Shown here: positions 52,955 through 61,719 of the stretch, one piece after another
How the letters are laid out: each line of letters begins with the position of its first letter
Numbering within the stretch: the first letter of the stretch is position 1
DNA from: Nostoc sp. NMS9
GTDB taxonomy: Bacteria > Cyanobacteriota > Cyanobacteriia > Cyanobacteriales > Nostocaceae
Direction: 5' to 3'
Length of the DNA stretch: 64,000 bases
Assembly: GCF_017114995.1 (NCBI RefSeq)
Contig: NZ_JABXKL010000030.1
Location: forward strand, 35,790-99,789
Position numbers and translations under genes: made by a program
The notes under the pieces: generated by a model
Database searches by the model: none
What the model was told of the DNA's origin: nothing
Seen by the model: only the letters and a program-made list of their open reading frames with translations

Positions 52955-54136
52955 ATGCTAAAAATTGTAGTTGATGCCACCCCAGTATTTCCAAAACCTA
53001 GTGGAGTTGGCTTTTATGTTGCTAATATAATTCGCTCACTTAATGCTTTACAGTTTCAAGAAGAGTTTCAACTGGGTATTGCCTATCAACCAGGCTTCAA
53101 AAATTGGCTTCTAGGCAAAGTAACTGTACCTACTTGTTTAAATGAATATTCTCATATTTATTTACTGCCTATACCTGTCAGAGTCTCGGATTTATTATTA
53201 ACATCAACTCAAGTTTCAAATTTATTTCTATATTATTTTCAAACATATTTTGAACAATGTTTTGATTACCCAAATATATTACATGGAACAAATTACTCTG
53301 TTTATCCTTGTAATAATAGTCTAAAGGTAATGAATATATATGATTTAACTTTTATTAAATATCCAAATTATATAGATTCAGTTGTAAAAAGATATGCAGA
53401 AAGAGTTAAACGATGTTTACAATGGACAGACCTAGTTTTGACAATTTCAGAAAGTTCTAGAAAAGACATTATTGAGTATTTACAAGTAGATCCCAAAAAA
53501 ATCTATGTTACTCCTTTAGCTAGTCGCTACAGTCCTAATTATTTATCTGATAAAAAAAATATTGCGGCTTTAGAAAAGCAGGTTAATTACGATTTTTCAA
53601 ACCCGTATCTACTTTTTGTTAGTACAATAGAACCAAGGAAAAATATTCATGCTATTATCTATGCTTTTAATTTATTAAAGAAAAAATACAAAATTGAGCA
53701 TCAATTAATATTAATTGGTAAAAAAGGTTGGAATTACGATCCAATATTTGCTGACATTGAGAGTTCACCTTGGAAAAGCCAAATTCATCATCTTGACTAC
53801 TTATCTGATGAATTAGTAGCATTATTTTATTCAAAAGCTGATGTCTTTGTTTATCCATCTCACTACGAAGGGTTTGGTTTACCCGTATTGGAAGCAATGA
53901 CGCTAGGCGCTCCAGTCGTTACTTCTAATACTTCGTCAATACCAGAAGTTTCAGGAGATGCTGCTATATTAATTGACCCCAGTGATCCTGTTCAACTAGC
54001 CGAAGCTATCCTGAAAGTAATCAGTGATTCCCAGTTACGCCAAGAATTAATTAATAAAGGGAAAGCCAGAGCAAAATTATTTTCTTGGGAAAGAACGGCA
54101 AAAGAAACATTAAACGCTTACAGAACCATTATTTAA
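52955..54136 (+). CDS. Glycosyltransferase family 4
   Basis: 393 residues. Contains [131 protein letters not shown] (E-x7-E region is EGFGLPVLE). It is in the GT4 (WfgS/WbuB-like) clade. Retaining transferase in glycan assembly; donor unknown. Its TAA overlaps the ATG of the next gene (TAATG), so the two are translationally coupled. Confidence 0.94.
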   Translation: MLKIVVDATPVFPKPSGVGFYVANIIRSLNALQFQEEFQLGIAYQPGFKNWLLGKVTVPTCLNEYSHIYLLPIPVRVSDLLLTSTQVSNLFLYYFQTYFEQCFDYPNILHGTNYSVYPCNNSLKVMNIYDLTFIKYPNYIDSVVKRYAERVKRCLQWTDLVLTISESSRKDIIEYLQVDPKKIYVTPLASRYSPNYLSDKKNIAALEKQVNYDFSNPYLLFVSTIEPRKNIHAIIYAFNLLKKKYKIEHQLILIGKKGWNYDPIFADIESSPWKSQIHHLDYLSDELVALFYSKADVFVYPSHYEGFGLPVLEAMTLGAPVVTSNTSSIPEVSGDAAILIDPSDPVQLAEAILKVISDSQLRQELINKGKARAKLFSWERTAKETLNAYRTII

Positions 54137-55230
54137 TGAAAATAGTAGATAATACCTCTGCCAAACAATTAATTATTAACTTATCTATTCTATTGTCTAA
54201 ACCAACGGGTATAGGCAACTATGCTCAAAACCTTTTTCCTTATTTAAAATCTTTGCAACCCACTCTATTATTAGCGCAAAAATCTCCTGATTTTGACTAC
54301 TATCCAATTCCGTCAAACTTAACACCAGACCACGGCACAAAAGGTCATTTTAAGCGCCTGATTTGGACACAATTTCAATTACCACAAATATATAAAAATC
54401 TCAAATCTAGTCTTTTATTCTCCCCGCTACCGGAAGCACCCCTTTATACTGACTGTCGTTTTGTTGTCACATCTTTTGACATGATACCGTTGCGTTTTGC
54501 CAAACGCTTCTCACCACTCACAGCCTACCACCGCTACTACACTCCCCAAGTTCTTAAGCAAGCACAACACATTATTTGCATCTCCCAGACTACGGCTAAA
54601 GATATCACCGATTTTTACCAAATTCCCGCCAGTAAAATTACTCCAATTCCTTTAGCGCACGATCGCACTCACTTCCTTCCTCTCAATCTACCTACCAGCA
54701 ACTACTTTCTCTACATTGGTCGCCAAGATCCTTACAAAAACATCCAGCGACTCATTAGTGCTTTTGCGGCGTTACCTAACTGCAAAGATTATGAACTATG
54801 GTTAGTAGGGCCAATTGATTCGCGTTACACCCCGACTTTAAAAGTGCAAGTTGCAGAATTGGGTGTAACTAATCAGTTGAAGTTCCTTGACTATGTTCCT
54901 TATAGCGAATTACCAAAAATCATCAATCAAGCGATCGCTCTGGTTTTCCCCAGTCTCTGGGAAGGTTTTGGTTTACCTGTCCTTGAAGCAATGGCTTGTG
55001 GTACTCCCGTCATTACCTCCAATCTCTCCTCCTTACCTGAAGTGGCTGGCGATGCGGCGATTCTAGTCAATCCCTACAACACCGGAGAAATTACAGAGGC
55101 GATGCAGGCGATCGCAACTAATTCGGAATTGCGATCGCGCCTTTCTAGCCAAGGTATCACTCACTCTCAAAAATTCAGTTGGGAAAAAACAGGAAAAGCA
55201 AGCGCCGAAGTGTTATCTCGTTACCTATAA
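54136..55230 (+). CDS. Glycosyltransferase family 4
   Basis: 364 residues from ATG 54136, which overlaps the previous stop by one base. The frame extends upstream within the previous gene but the fold starts here ([22 protein letters not shown]). Motifs: [109 protein letters not shown]. It is a close relative of the preceding GT4, probably arising by tandem duplication. The gene uses more HIP1 sites and higher GC than the 45-51 kb stretch. Confidence 0.94.
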   Translation: MKIVDNTSAKQLIINLSILLSKPTGIGNYAQNLFPYLKSLQPTLLLAQKSPDFDYYPIPSNLTPDHGTKGHFKRLIWTQFQLPQIYKNLKSSLLFSPLPEAPLYTDCRFVVTSFDMIPLRFAKRFSPLTAYHRYYTPQVLKQAQHIICISQTTAKDITDFYQIPASKITPIPLAHDRTHFLPLNLPTSNYFLYIGRQDPYKNIQRLISAFAALPNCKDYELWLVGPIDSRYTPTLKVQVAELGVTNQLKFLDYVPYSELPKIINQAIALVFPSLWEGFGLPVLEAMACGTPVITSNLSSLPEVAGDAAILVNPYNTGEITEAMQAIATNSELRSRLSSQGITHSQKFSWEKTGKASAEVLSRYL

Positions 55231-55321
55231 ACTAACACCAGAATTTAAATGCAATGATTTGGGATTCTGTCAAGTTTTCAGATTATCTTGACTAATGACT
55301 TGTAATTAATCCTAAATCCTT

Positions 55322-56398
55322 ATGAAAGCACTAATTCTTTCTGGCGGTAAAGGTACACGCTTGCGTCCCCTTACCTACAGCGGGGCAAAACAACTTGTCC
55401 CAGTTGCTAACAAACCTGTTTTATGGTATGGCATTGAAGAAATGGTCGCGGCTGGGATTACTGATATTGGCATCATCATCAGTCCAGAAACCGGGGCAGA
55501 AGTCCAAGGGAAAACCGGAAATGGAGAAAACTTTGGAGCAAACATCACATACATCATACAAGAGCAGCCACTTGGACTTGCTCACGCCGTCCAAGTTGCT
55601 CGTCCCTTTTTAGGAGATTCTCCCTTTGTCATGTATTTGGGCGATAACCTGATTCAACTAGGTGAGTTACGTTACTTTCTGCAACAATTTAGCCAACAAG
55701 AGCCAGATGCTTTGATTCTCTTACGTTCAGTTACTAACCCTAGTGCCTTTGGTGTGGCTCAGGTGGATGAAACAGGACGGGTATTACAGTTAATTGAAAA
55801 ACCCAAAGTTCCTCTTTCAAATCTGGCATTAGTAGGGGTTTATTTCTTTTCTCACCTCATTTATGATGCGATCGCAAATATCCAACCTTCCACTAGAGGC
55901 GAGTTGGAAATCACTGATGCTATTCAATACCTTATTAATCAGCAAAAGCAGGTTGTAGCCCACAATCTCCAAGGCTGGTGGTTAGATACTGGTAAAAAAG
56001 ATGATTTATTAGAAGCTAATAGATTGATTCTCGATACCTATCTGACAGCATCAGTTGTGGGCGAAATTGATGCCCAAAGTCAGATTATTGGACGAGTCCA
56101 AATCGGTGTAAAATCTAAAGTAATTAACTGCACAATTCGGGGGCCAGTAGTCATTGGTAGCAATTGTCATTTAGAAAACTGCTTTATTGGCCCTTATAGT
56201 AGCATCGCTAACAATGTCACACTCATTGATACTGATTTAGAACACAGCGTTATTTTAGAAGGTGCTAAAATTGCCGGAATTCATCAACGCATTATTGATA
56301 GTGTGATTGGACAAAGGGCACAATTGAGTCTTGCACCGCGTCGCCCTAAAGCCTTGCGATTTATGATTGGCGATGACTGTCAAATTGAACTAACGTGA
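55322..56398 (+). CDS. rfbA: Glucose-1-phosphate thymidylyltransferase, long form
   Basis: 358 residues. Makes dTDP-glucose from glucose-1-phosphate and dTTP. The nucleotidyltransferase core is GGKGTRLRPLTYSGAKQLVPVANKPV, IISPETGAEVQGKTGNGENFG, YIIQEQPLGLAHAVQ and GDNLIQL. The C-terminal third is a left-handed beta-helix (IIGRVQIGVKSKVINCTIRGPVVIGSNCHLENCFIGPYSSI). It is longer than the 290-residue RmlA and belongs to the long form seen in cyanobacteria and archaea. It begins the dTDP-rhamnose block; rfbB (4,6-dehydratase) is not in this window. Confidence 0.93.
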   Translation: MKALILSGGKGTRLRPLTYSGAKQLVPVANKPVLWYGIEEMVAAGITDIGIIISPETGAEVQGKTGNGENFGANITYIIQEQPLGLAHAVQVARPFLGDSPFVMYLGDNLIQLGELRYFLQQFSQQEPDALILLRSVTNPSAFGVAQVDETGRVLQLIEKPKVPLSNLALVGVYFFSHLIYDAIANIQPSTRGELEITDAIQYLINQQKQVVAHNLQGWWLDTGKKDDLLEANRLILDTYLTASVVGEIDAQSQIIGRVQIGVKSKVINCTIRGPVVIGSNCHLENCFIGPYSSIANNVTLIDTDLEHSVILEGAKIAGIHQRIIDSVIGQRAQLSLAPRRPKALRFMIGDDCQIELT

Positions 56399-56709
56399 TT
56401 TACTTATTCAAAACAAAAAAACCACAGTCAACCCCTTCTCTGCGAGACGCTACGCGAACGGGGAATTCAAAATTCAAAATTCAAAATTCAAAATTATTAT
56501 CCCCATAAATTTATTTATGGGCTTGAAATAAGGACACATTATTTCTCGTGCTTCGCATCTCGAAATAAATCTTTTTTATTGTCCATAAATTAATTTAGGG
56601 GCTTGTATCATGAGTCTGTTTTGGTCAAAATTTTAATTCTAATACCTGTAAGATACAAGTATTAAATTATTCTCAGAATTAAGACTGTGGCACATTACTT
56701 GTAATATTA
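56399..56709. other. Repeat- and hairpin-rich spacer between rfbA and rfbC
   Basis: 311 bases. It has ATTCAAA-type heptamers (56464-56495), a perfect inverted repeat CCCATAAAT-TT-ATTTATGGG at 56502-56521, GAAATAA...TTATTTC (56525-56546), and a second CCATAAATTAATTTAGGGGCTTG at about 56582-56604 that repeats part of the first hairpin. It also contains GAGACGCTACGCG (56441-56455), a dispersed repeat. A decayed mobile element is possible. Confidence 0.55.
56502..56521. repeat. Perfect inverted repeat CCCATAAAT / ATTTATGGG
   Basis: A 9-bp arm on each side of TT. A variant (CCATAAATTAATTTAGGGGC) recurs about 80 bases later, so it is part of a repeated motif in the rfbA-rfbC spacer. Confidence 0.75.
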
Positions 56710-57255
56710 ATGAGCATTGTACATACTAAAATTCCCGAAGTTATCCAACTCGAACCCCAAGTATTTGGAGACGATCGCGGTTTCTTTTTTGAAGCTTACA
56801 ACCACCAAAGATTTGCTCAAGAGATAGGGATTGTTACGAACTTCGTCCAAGATAACCACTCTTGCTCTAAACAAAACGTCCTACGTGGATTGCACTATCA
56901 AATCCAACAACCCCAAGGTAAACTCATTCGTGCTCTTGTTGGCACTATTTTCGACGTAGCCGTAGACATTAGAAAAAGTTCGCCTACCTTCGGGAAGTGG
57001 GTAGGTTATGAACTCAGTGCTAAAAACAAACGCCTACTGTGGATACCACCAGGCTTTGCTCACGGCTTTCTTGCAGTTTCAGAAATAGCCGAAGTTCTCT
57101 ACAAAACTACAGATTACTACGCACCCCGAAGCGATCGCACAATTCTATGGAACGATCCAGATTTAGCGATAGATTGGCCCCTGAGTGGGCCACCGATTTT
57201 ATCAGCTAAAGACCAAGCTGGTAAATCTTTAAGAACTGCTGAAGTATTTGATTAA
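56710..57255 (+). CDS. rfbC: dTDP-4-dehydrorhamnose 3,5-epimerase
   Basis: 181 residues, typical RmlC length. A cupin-type epimerase. Sequence: GDDRGFFFEAYNHQRF, FVQDNHSCSKQNVLRGLHYQIQQPQGKLIRALVGTIFDVAVDIRKSSPTFGKWVG (catalytic His and Arg regions), LWIPPGFAHGFLAVSEIAEVLYKTTDYYAP. Epimerises C3 and C5 of dTDP-4-keto-6-deoxyglucose. Between rfbA and rfbD, spaced by repeats, so expression may be independent of them. Confidence 0.97.
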   Translation: MSIVHTKIPEVIQLEPQVFGDDRGFFFEAYNHQRFAQEIGIVTNFVQDNHSCSKQNVLRGLHYQIQQPQGKLIRALVGTIFDVAVDIRKSSPTFGKWVGYELSAKNKRLLWIPPGFAHGFLAVSEIAEVLYKTTDYYAPRSDRTILWNDPDLAIDWPLSGPPILSAKDQAGKSLRTAEVFD

Positions 57256-57423
57256 ATAGTCATTGGTCATTGGTCATTGGTACATACCCCGTCTCTTGTG
57301 ATACCCTAAGCTTACTTTTATGGTGGGCGGAAAAACTCTGTCTTTCATCGGATTAATTCAAACCACGTTAAAGAGTGAGCGTGGCTTCTCTTGGACAAAT
57401 GACAAATGACAAATGACAAATGA
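57246..57423. repeat. Two short tandem repeat arrays flanking the rfbC-rfbD spacer
   Basis: GGTCATT-type units at 57255-57278 and (ACAAATG) units at 57395-57422. The last ATG of the second array is the rfbD start codon (57420-57422). Confidence 0.85.
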
Positions 57424-58325
57424 CTAAATCAATTTTGCTGATTGGTAGCAACGGTCAAGTGGGTAAGGAACTACAACAAATACTCTCATCTTATGGCGAT
57501 ATTATCTCAGTAGCACGCCCAACAGTAGACCTTGCTCAACCTGATACCCTCCGCCAAGTTATCAGATCCAAGCAGCCGCAAATCATCATTAATGCCGCCG
57601 CTTATACTGCTGTAGATAAAGCCGAAAGTGAACCCGAACTTGCTACCGCTATTAATGCTACTGCACCCCTAATTCTTGCCCAAGAAAGCCAAAAATTAGG
57701 AGCTTTTCTAATTCATATTTCAACTGATTACGTTTTTGATGGCAATGGCTGTAGCCCTTACCAAGAAACCTACACAACTAATCCCTTGAGTGTTTATGGT
57801 AAAACCAAACTCGCTGGAGAAGAAGCAATTCGGGAAACTTGCGCCCATCATCTCATTCTCCGCACTGCTTGGGTTTATGGAACTTTTGGCAAAAGTAACT
57901 TTGTCAAAACCATGCTGCGACTAGGTGCAGAACGCCAAGAACTCCGTGTTGTCGCCGATCAAATTGGTAGCCCGACTTGGGCGCAAGATATAGGGGCAGT
58001 TATAGCCCAGATGATTCCTCAGTTAACCCCAGAAATTAGCGGCATTTATCACTACACTAATAGCGGCGTTGCTAGCTGGTATGACTTTGCCGTTGCTATT
58101 TTTGAACAAGCACAACAACTAGGCTTCCCTTTGAAAGTTGAACGTATTATCCCCATTACAACTGCCGAATATCCGACACCAGCCCGTCGCCCTGCTTATT
58201 CCGTCCTTGCTTGTGGAAAAATTTCTGCAATTTTAGGGACTTATCCTTCCCATTGGCGACAAAGACTTGGGCAAATGCTCACAGATTTGAAAATTGGGCA
58301 TAGGGCATTGGGCATAGGGCATTGA
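57420..58325 (+). CDS. rfbD: dTDP-4-dehydrorhamnose reductase
   Basis: 301 residues. Reduces dTDP-4-keto-L-rhamnose to dTDP-L-rhamnose. Motifs: LLIGSNGQVGKELQQIL, NAAAYTAVDKAESEP, HISTDYVFDGNG, YGKTKLAGEEAI (YxxxK), RTAWVYGTFG and ARRPAYSVLACGKI. Both ends of the gene are made from tandem repeats: ATG 57420 is the last unit of an ACAAATG heptamer array, and the last twelve residues (KIGHRALGIGH) read through GGGCATAGGGCATTGG units, so the natural stop is likely lost and replaced by one inside the repeat. Confidence 0.95.
   Translation: MTKSILLIGSNGQVGKELQQILSSYGDIISVARPTVDLAQPDTLRQVIRSKQPQIIINAAAYTAVDKAESEPELATAINATAPLILAQESQKLGAFLIHISTDYVFDGNGCSPYQETYTTNPLSVYGKTKLAGEEAIRETCAHHLILRTAWVYGTFGKSNFVKTMLRLGAERQELRVVADQIGSPTWAQDIGAVIAQMIPQLTPEISGIYHYTNSGVASWYDFAVAIFEQAQQLGFPLKVERIIPITTAEYPTPARRPAYSVLACGKISAILGTYPSHWRQRLGQMLTDLKIGHRALGIGH
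58293..58325 (+). repeat. TTGGGCA/TAGGGCA tandem repeat encoding the rfbD C-terminus
   Basis: Three units; the TGA stop of rfbD (58323-58325) comes from GGGCATTGA at the end of the array. Confidence 0.85.
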
Positions 58326-58423
58326 AAAGAGGCAGAGAGGCAGAAGGCAGAAGTTCTTTAATTTTGAATTTTGAATTTTGAATTTTGAATTGATTTCTCC
58401 CTCATCTCCCCATTCCCCATTCC

Positions 58424-59164
58424 CTATTTCTTTTGACTTTTCAATACTCCCGTTTCATGTTGTATTGGCAAGACATCTAAAATATCAGTTTGGGAACAAT
58501 ATTTTAAATCATCTAGACAGTCAAGACGCAACAATCGTTGGCCATGACTAGCTTGGTGAAGTAATCCTAATAAGTTATCTTGCCATTGAGAGTAAAGAGC
58601 GATCGCACTAATTACTTCATCATTCCCAGCGAGTTCTTCTGGTGACAACTGGGTTTGCTGCAAAATACTATGAGCGATCGCACCTGCACAAACTGTATCC
58701 TCTAAAGAAAAACTGCCTTCCCAACCGGAACCGACAATCCACACTGTCTCTGGTTGCAACTCTTGGAGAAATCGCACCACCGCCGCCCGGTTAATCAAGG
58801 CTGCTGCTAATAGATTTGGGGAGTCTTGTACCCGTTGTAAGGCACGAGTACCATTTGTGGTGCTGATAAACAAACGCCGCCCTTGGACTAATTCTGGTGT
58901 GCAGTCGAGGGGAGAGTTACCCAACTCAAAACCAGCTACTTTCGCGCCACCGCGTTCTCCAGCCCGCAGACGTTTTTCAGCAGGCCATTTTTCGCTAACT
59001 TCAATTAACTGATCTAAATCGCTGAATACTTGTACAGCTTCGCCTCCAGCTGCCAAAACTGTCGCAATTGTGCTAGTGGCTCGCAAGACATCAACTGCGA
59101 TCGCACATTCTGGCGCTTTACCCGTTGGAGTCAATTCAGGAGTGTGGTATACGAATAGCTTCAC
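58424..59164 (-). CDS. comB: ComB-family 2-phosphosulfolactate phosphatase-like protein
   Basis: 246 residues. Contains [74 protein letters not shown] and [20 protein letters not shown], the ComB fold and metal site. In archaea ComB dephosphorylates phosphosulfolactate for coenzyme M; cyanobacteria lack coenzyme M, so the physiological role is probably different. Converges with rfbD (100-base gap with tandem repeats near 58370-58430). Start ATG at 59164 follows GCGTGAAG. Confidence 0.9.
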   Translation of the reverse strand: MKLFVYHTPELTPTGKAPECAIAVDVLRATSTIATVLAAGGEAVQVFSDLDQLIEVSEKWPAEKRLRAGERGGAKVAGFELGNSPLDCTPELVQGRRLFISTTNGTRALQRVQDSPNLLAAALINRAAVVRFLQELQPETVWIVGSGWEGSFSLEDTVCAGAIAHSILQQTQLSPEELAGNDEVISAIALYSQWQDNLLGLLHQASHGQRLLRLDCLDDLKYCSQTDILDVLPIQHETGVLKSQKK

Positions 59165-59624
59165 GCGCTGGATACACCTAGTTTAATAATACTGTCGCAA
59201 ATAACATTCTACCTAGTTGGTGTCACTAACTATAGTTACAATTGCTCAAGGAAAGTTTTTTACCATAAAAATACAACATGTATCTCATTCAATAGTATAG
59301 ATGGGAGTGGGGAGCAGGGAGCAGGGGGGCAGAGGAGCAGAGGAGCAGAGGAGAATAATCAATACCCAATATCCAATATCCAATACCCGATGCCCAATTT
59401 TCAATCCCTAATAAATATTCAAAAAGCCCATTTTTATGATTTTAGACTTTCAGACTTGCTGCACTATCTTGTAATCTAAAACAAGAACAGACCTTCTAAA
59501 TGGGGAAAAAGTTACAGTTTCAAGGTTACAGCCCAAAGGGACAAATATTCATTCATTCCCTACTCCCCAGTACAGACGCGATTAATCGCGTCTCTCCCAC
59601 TCCCCACTCCCCATTGAAATTGCT
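59165..59624. other. Divergent spacer between comB and the BlaI-like gene
   Basis: 460 bases. It contains GGGAGCAGGGAGCAGGGGGG-type runs and (GAGGAGCA) units at 59302-59352, and CCAATACCCAATATCCAATA units (59360-59398). A palindrome AGACGCGATTAATCGCGTCT (59574-59593) sits 31 bases before the BlaI start. Confidence 0.6.
59574..59593. promoter_or_regulatory. 20-bp perfect palindrome upstream of the BlaI-like gene
   Basis: AGACGCGATTAATCGCGTCT. The position (31 bases before ATG) fits an autoregulatory operator of the BlaI dimer, but similar GAGACGCGAT-TCATCGCGTC sequences are dispersed repeats in Nostoc, so it may be unrelated. Confidence 0.45.
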
Positions 59625-60044
59625 ATGGCACCTTTACCCGAATACCGCCCTAAACAACTATCTTTAGGCCCGTTGGAAGCGGAAATTTTAAATATCATTT
59701 GGGAACTTGGTTCAGCCACAGTCAAGGATGTACACGATCGCATCCTCGCCGATCCCAACCGCGAATTAGCGTATACTTCTGTCACCACCGTTTTACGTCG
59801 CCTCACTGATAAAGGTTGGCTGGCCTGCGACAAAAAGGAGCGAGCATTCTATTGGCGGCCAATGCTGAGTAAGCAGCAATCAGATGTCATCAAAGCTCAT
59901 GAGCAGTTACAGCGATTTCTGGCGGTGGGAAATCCCGATGTTATTGCTGCCTTTGCCGATAGTCTAGATGAAGCAGCTAGTGAGCAAATAGCAGCGATCG
60001 CTAAACGTATTCAATCTGCACGCCAAGCCAGGGAGGAACAATGA
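59625..60044 (+). CDS. BlaI/MecI-family transcriptional repressor
   Basis: 139 residues. A winged helix: LGPLEAEILNIIWELGSATVKDVHDRIL, ELAYTSVTTVLRRLTDKGWLACDKKERAFYWRPM, then a dimerisation and cleavage region. Works with a membrane metallopeptidase partner, which follows immediately: stop TGA overlaps the ATG of 60041 by four bases. Likely controls its own operon; the palindrome at 59574-59593 is the best operator candidate. No beta-lactamase is nearby, so the target gene is unknown. Confidence 0.93.
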   Translation: MAPLPEYRPKQLSLGPLEAEILNIIWELGSATVKDVHDRILADPNRELAYTSVTTVLRRLTDKGWLACDKKERAFYWRPMLSKQQSDVIKAHEQLQRFLAVGNPDVIAAFADSLDEAASEQIAAIAKRIQSARQAREEQ

Positions 60045-60883
60045 TGCATCTAATAATGATTTTGAATGCTTTGGCAGTCGCCTGGTGGTTAAGATCCTCA
60101 TGGAATCAACGCCAAGGTAATTGGAGTTTACGGTGGCAGCGATCGCTATTTTTGTTTCTCTTCCCGCCTTTGCTAATTTTCATGACTGCGATCGCTGTGC
60201 TGTTCATGGGGCCTCAAGGACAAATGGGCGGGATGTATACAGGCTCAATTAGCTATTTCCTAGCATTAATTTATTTAGCATTTTTTGCCATTTCATGCAT
60301 TAAACTTGCTTTCCAAGGTTGGCAGTCTGTAGAATCTGCCCGTAACTGCCCTTTAGTGAATGTTGGCGATAGACGAGCCAGACTGCTGCAAACCGGGGCG
60401 CTGTTCGCAGGTCAAATCGGTTTTTGGCAACCAGAACTAGTGGTTAGCCAAGGATTAGTGCAAACTCTCTCACCGGCTCATCTAGAAAGCGTCTTAGCCC
60501 ATGAGCAAGGGCATCACTATTACAGGGATACGTTCTGGTTTTTCTGGCTGGGTTGGGTGCGTTCCTGTACTGCATGGTTGCCGAATACAGAGGCTTTGTG
60601 GGAAGAACTGTTAGCTTTGCGCGAACTCCGTGCCGACGGTTATGCAGCATTGCAGGTAGACCCTCTAGTGTTAGCGGAATCACTTTTATTAGTGGTTAGT
60701 AGCAGCCCAGTCTTATCGGAAATTTGCTGTGCTGCATTAGGTTCTTCTGGTGCAGATCGCTTAGAACAAAGAGTAGAAGCTTTATTAGCACCACCAGAAG
60801 CAACCCCAGAAGCTCAATTGCAATCCTGGCATGGCTTTCTGTTGGCGTTCCTGCCTCTACTGACTGTAATATTTCATAGTTAA
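60041..60883 (+). CDS. M56-family membrane metallopeptidase (BlaR1/MecR1-type protease)
   Basis: 280 residues. Membrane helices at the N-terminus (about 5-20, 30-60, 70-95) and end, a zinc site HEQGH in LAHEQGHHYYRD, and the downstream Glu in ELLALRELRADGYAAL. Translation is coupled to the BlaI-like gene by a four-base overlap. It lacks the extracellular beta-lactam-binding domain of BlaR1, so the signal it senses is different or comes through another protein. An 18-bp tandem repeat array follows 30 bases after the stop. Confidence 0.92.
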   Translation: MMHLIMILNALAVAWWLRSSWNQRQGNWSLRWQRSLFLFLFPPLLIFMTAIAVLFMGPQGQMGGMYTGSISYFLALIYLAFFAISCIKLAFQGWQSVESARNCPLVNVGDRRARLLQTGALFAGQIGFWQPELVVSQGLVQTLSPAHLESVLAHEQGHHYYRDTFWFFWLGWVRSCTAWLPNTEALWEELLALRELRADGYAALQVDPLVLAESLLLVVSSSPVLSEICCAALGSSGADRLEQRVEALLAPPEATPEAQLQSWHGFLLAFLPLLTVIFHS

Positions 60884-60912
60884 GTTGAATTTAGCAAGCT
60901 ATTACAGCACTA

Positions 60913-61146
60913 AATCGTGATGTTTTTAACGAGAATTATGATGTTTGTAACAAAATCGTGGTGTTTGTAACAAAAATCATCTTGTTTGTAACAAAAATCA
61001 TCTTGTTTGTAACGAAAATCGTAGTGTTTGTAACGAAAATCGTGGCGTTGGTAATGAAAACGTGGTGTTTGTAACGAAAATCGTAGTGTTTGTAACAAAA
61101 ATCCTGACGTTGGTAATGAAAACGTAGTGTTTGTAACGAAAATTGC
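60913..61146. repeat. 18-bp tandem repeat array, about 13 imperfect copies
   Basis: Unit close to GTGTTTGTAACGAAAATC, varying at a few positions (GTAACAAAAATCATCTT, GTTGGTAATGAAAAC). It lies directly after the M56 gene. It lacks stops on the minus strand because 18 is divisible by three, so translated frames are artefacts. No spacer sequence differs between units, so this is not a CRISPR. Confidence 0.9.
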
Positions 61147-61192
61147 GATAATAACAAATTAACAAGCGGTAATTACGAATTACGAATTACGC

Positions 61193-61445
61193 TTATTCTT
61201 CTTCTAGCAACTGTTCTATATATTTTTGTACTAAAGGCACTTGAAAAGCATTCCCTTCTTGAGTCAAAATCTCTTTTCGCGTTAGTTTGCGGATAACGCC
61301 TTTGTCTTGCTGCGTGGGAGTTTCCCCGTGGATTATCCGGCGCAGGAGAGAGCGATCGCAAACATTGTTGAAATTCCAGCACTTGTTTAAGACAAGCACC
61401 AAAAGACCCATGATTCAGAAACCTCACAGCCGAGTCAAGCGACCA
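61193..61445 (-). pseudogene. Composite of two gene fragments (aminotransferase class V N-terminus and a winged-helix-type tail)
   Basis: From about 61445 to 61355 the minus strand reads WSLDSAVRFLNHGSFGAC and KQVLEFQQCLRSL, the start of a class V aminotransferase of the isopenicillin-N-epimerase type (the Asn-His-Gly-Ser-Phe-Gly motif). The frame then ends in a shift. A second piece, GETPTQQDKGVIRKLTRKEI followed by FQVPLVQKYIEQ to a TAA at 61193, resembles the end of an ATPase-associated winged helix. Neither half is a complete gene, and they were probably joined by deletion. Confidence 0.6.
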
Positions 61446-61502
61446 TACATAAATCTCTGATGGATAATCTAGAATCCAAAGTTTAAAATCTAAAATTGCT
61501 AA

Positions 61503-61575
<73 letters not shown>

Positions 61576-61719
61576 TCACTCACGATTTATAATCTTAGGG
61601 CTAAAAATAGGATTTGGCAAGTACTTTCGCCAATATTTTTTTTAGAAACTTAATTTATAGAATTTTTGCAGTCAAAATCAATCAGCAACTTAAGCAGAGA
61701 CTCATTAGATACTAAATAT

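Noticed and set aside
60913..61146. Possible CRISPR array or minus-strand coding repeat
   Set aside because: Repeats are adjacent without unique spacers, and the open frames on the minus strand come from an 18-base period lacking stops.
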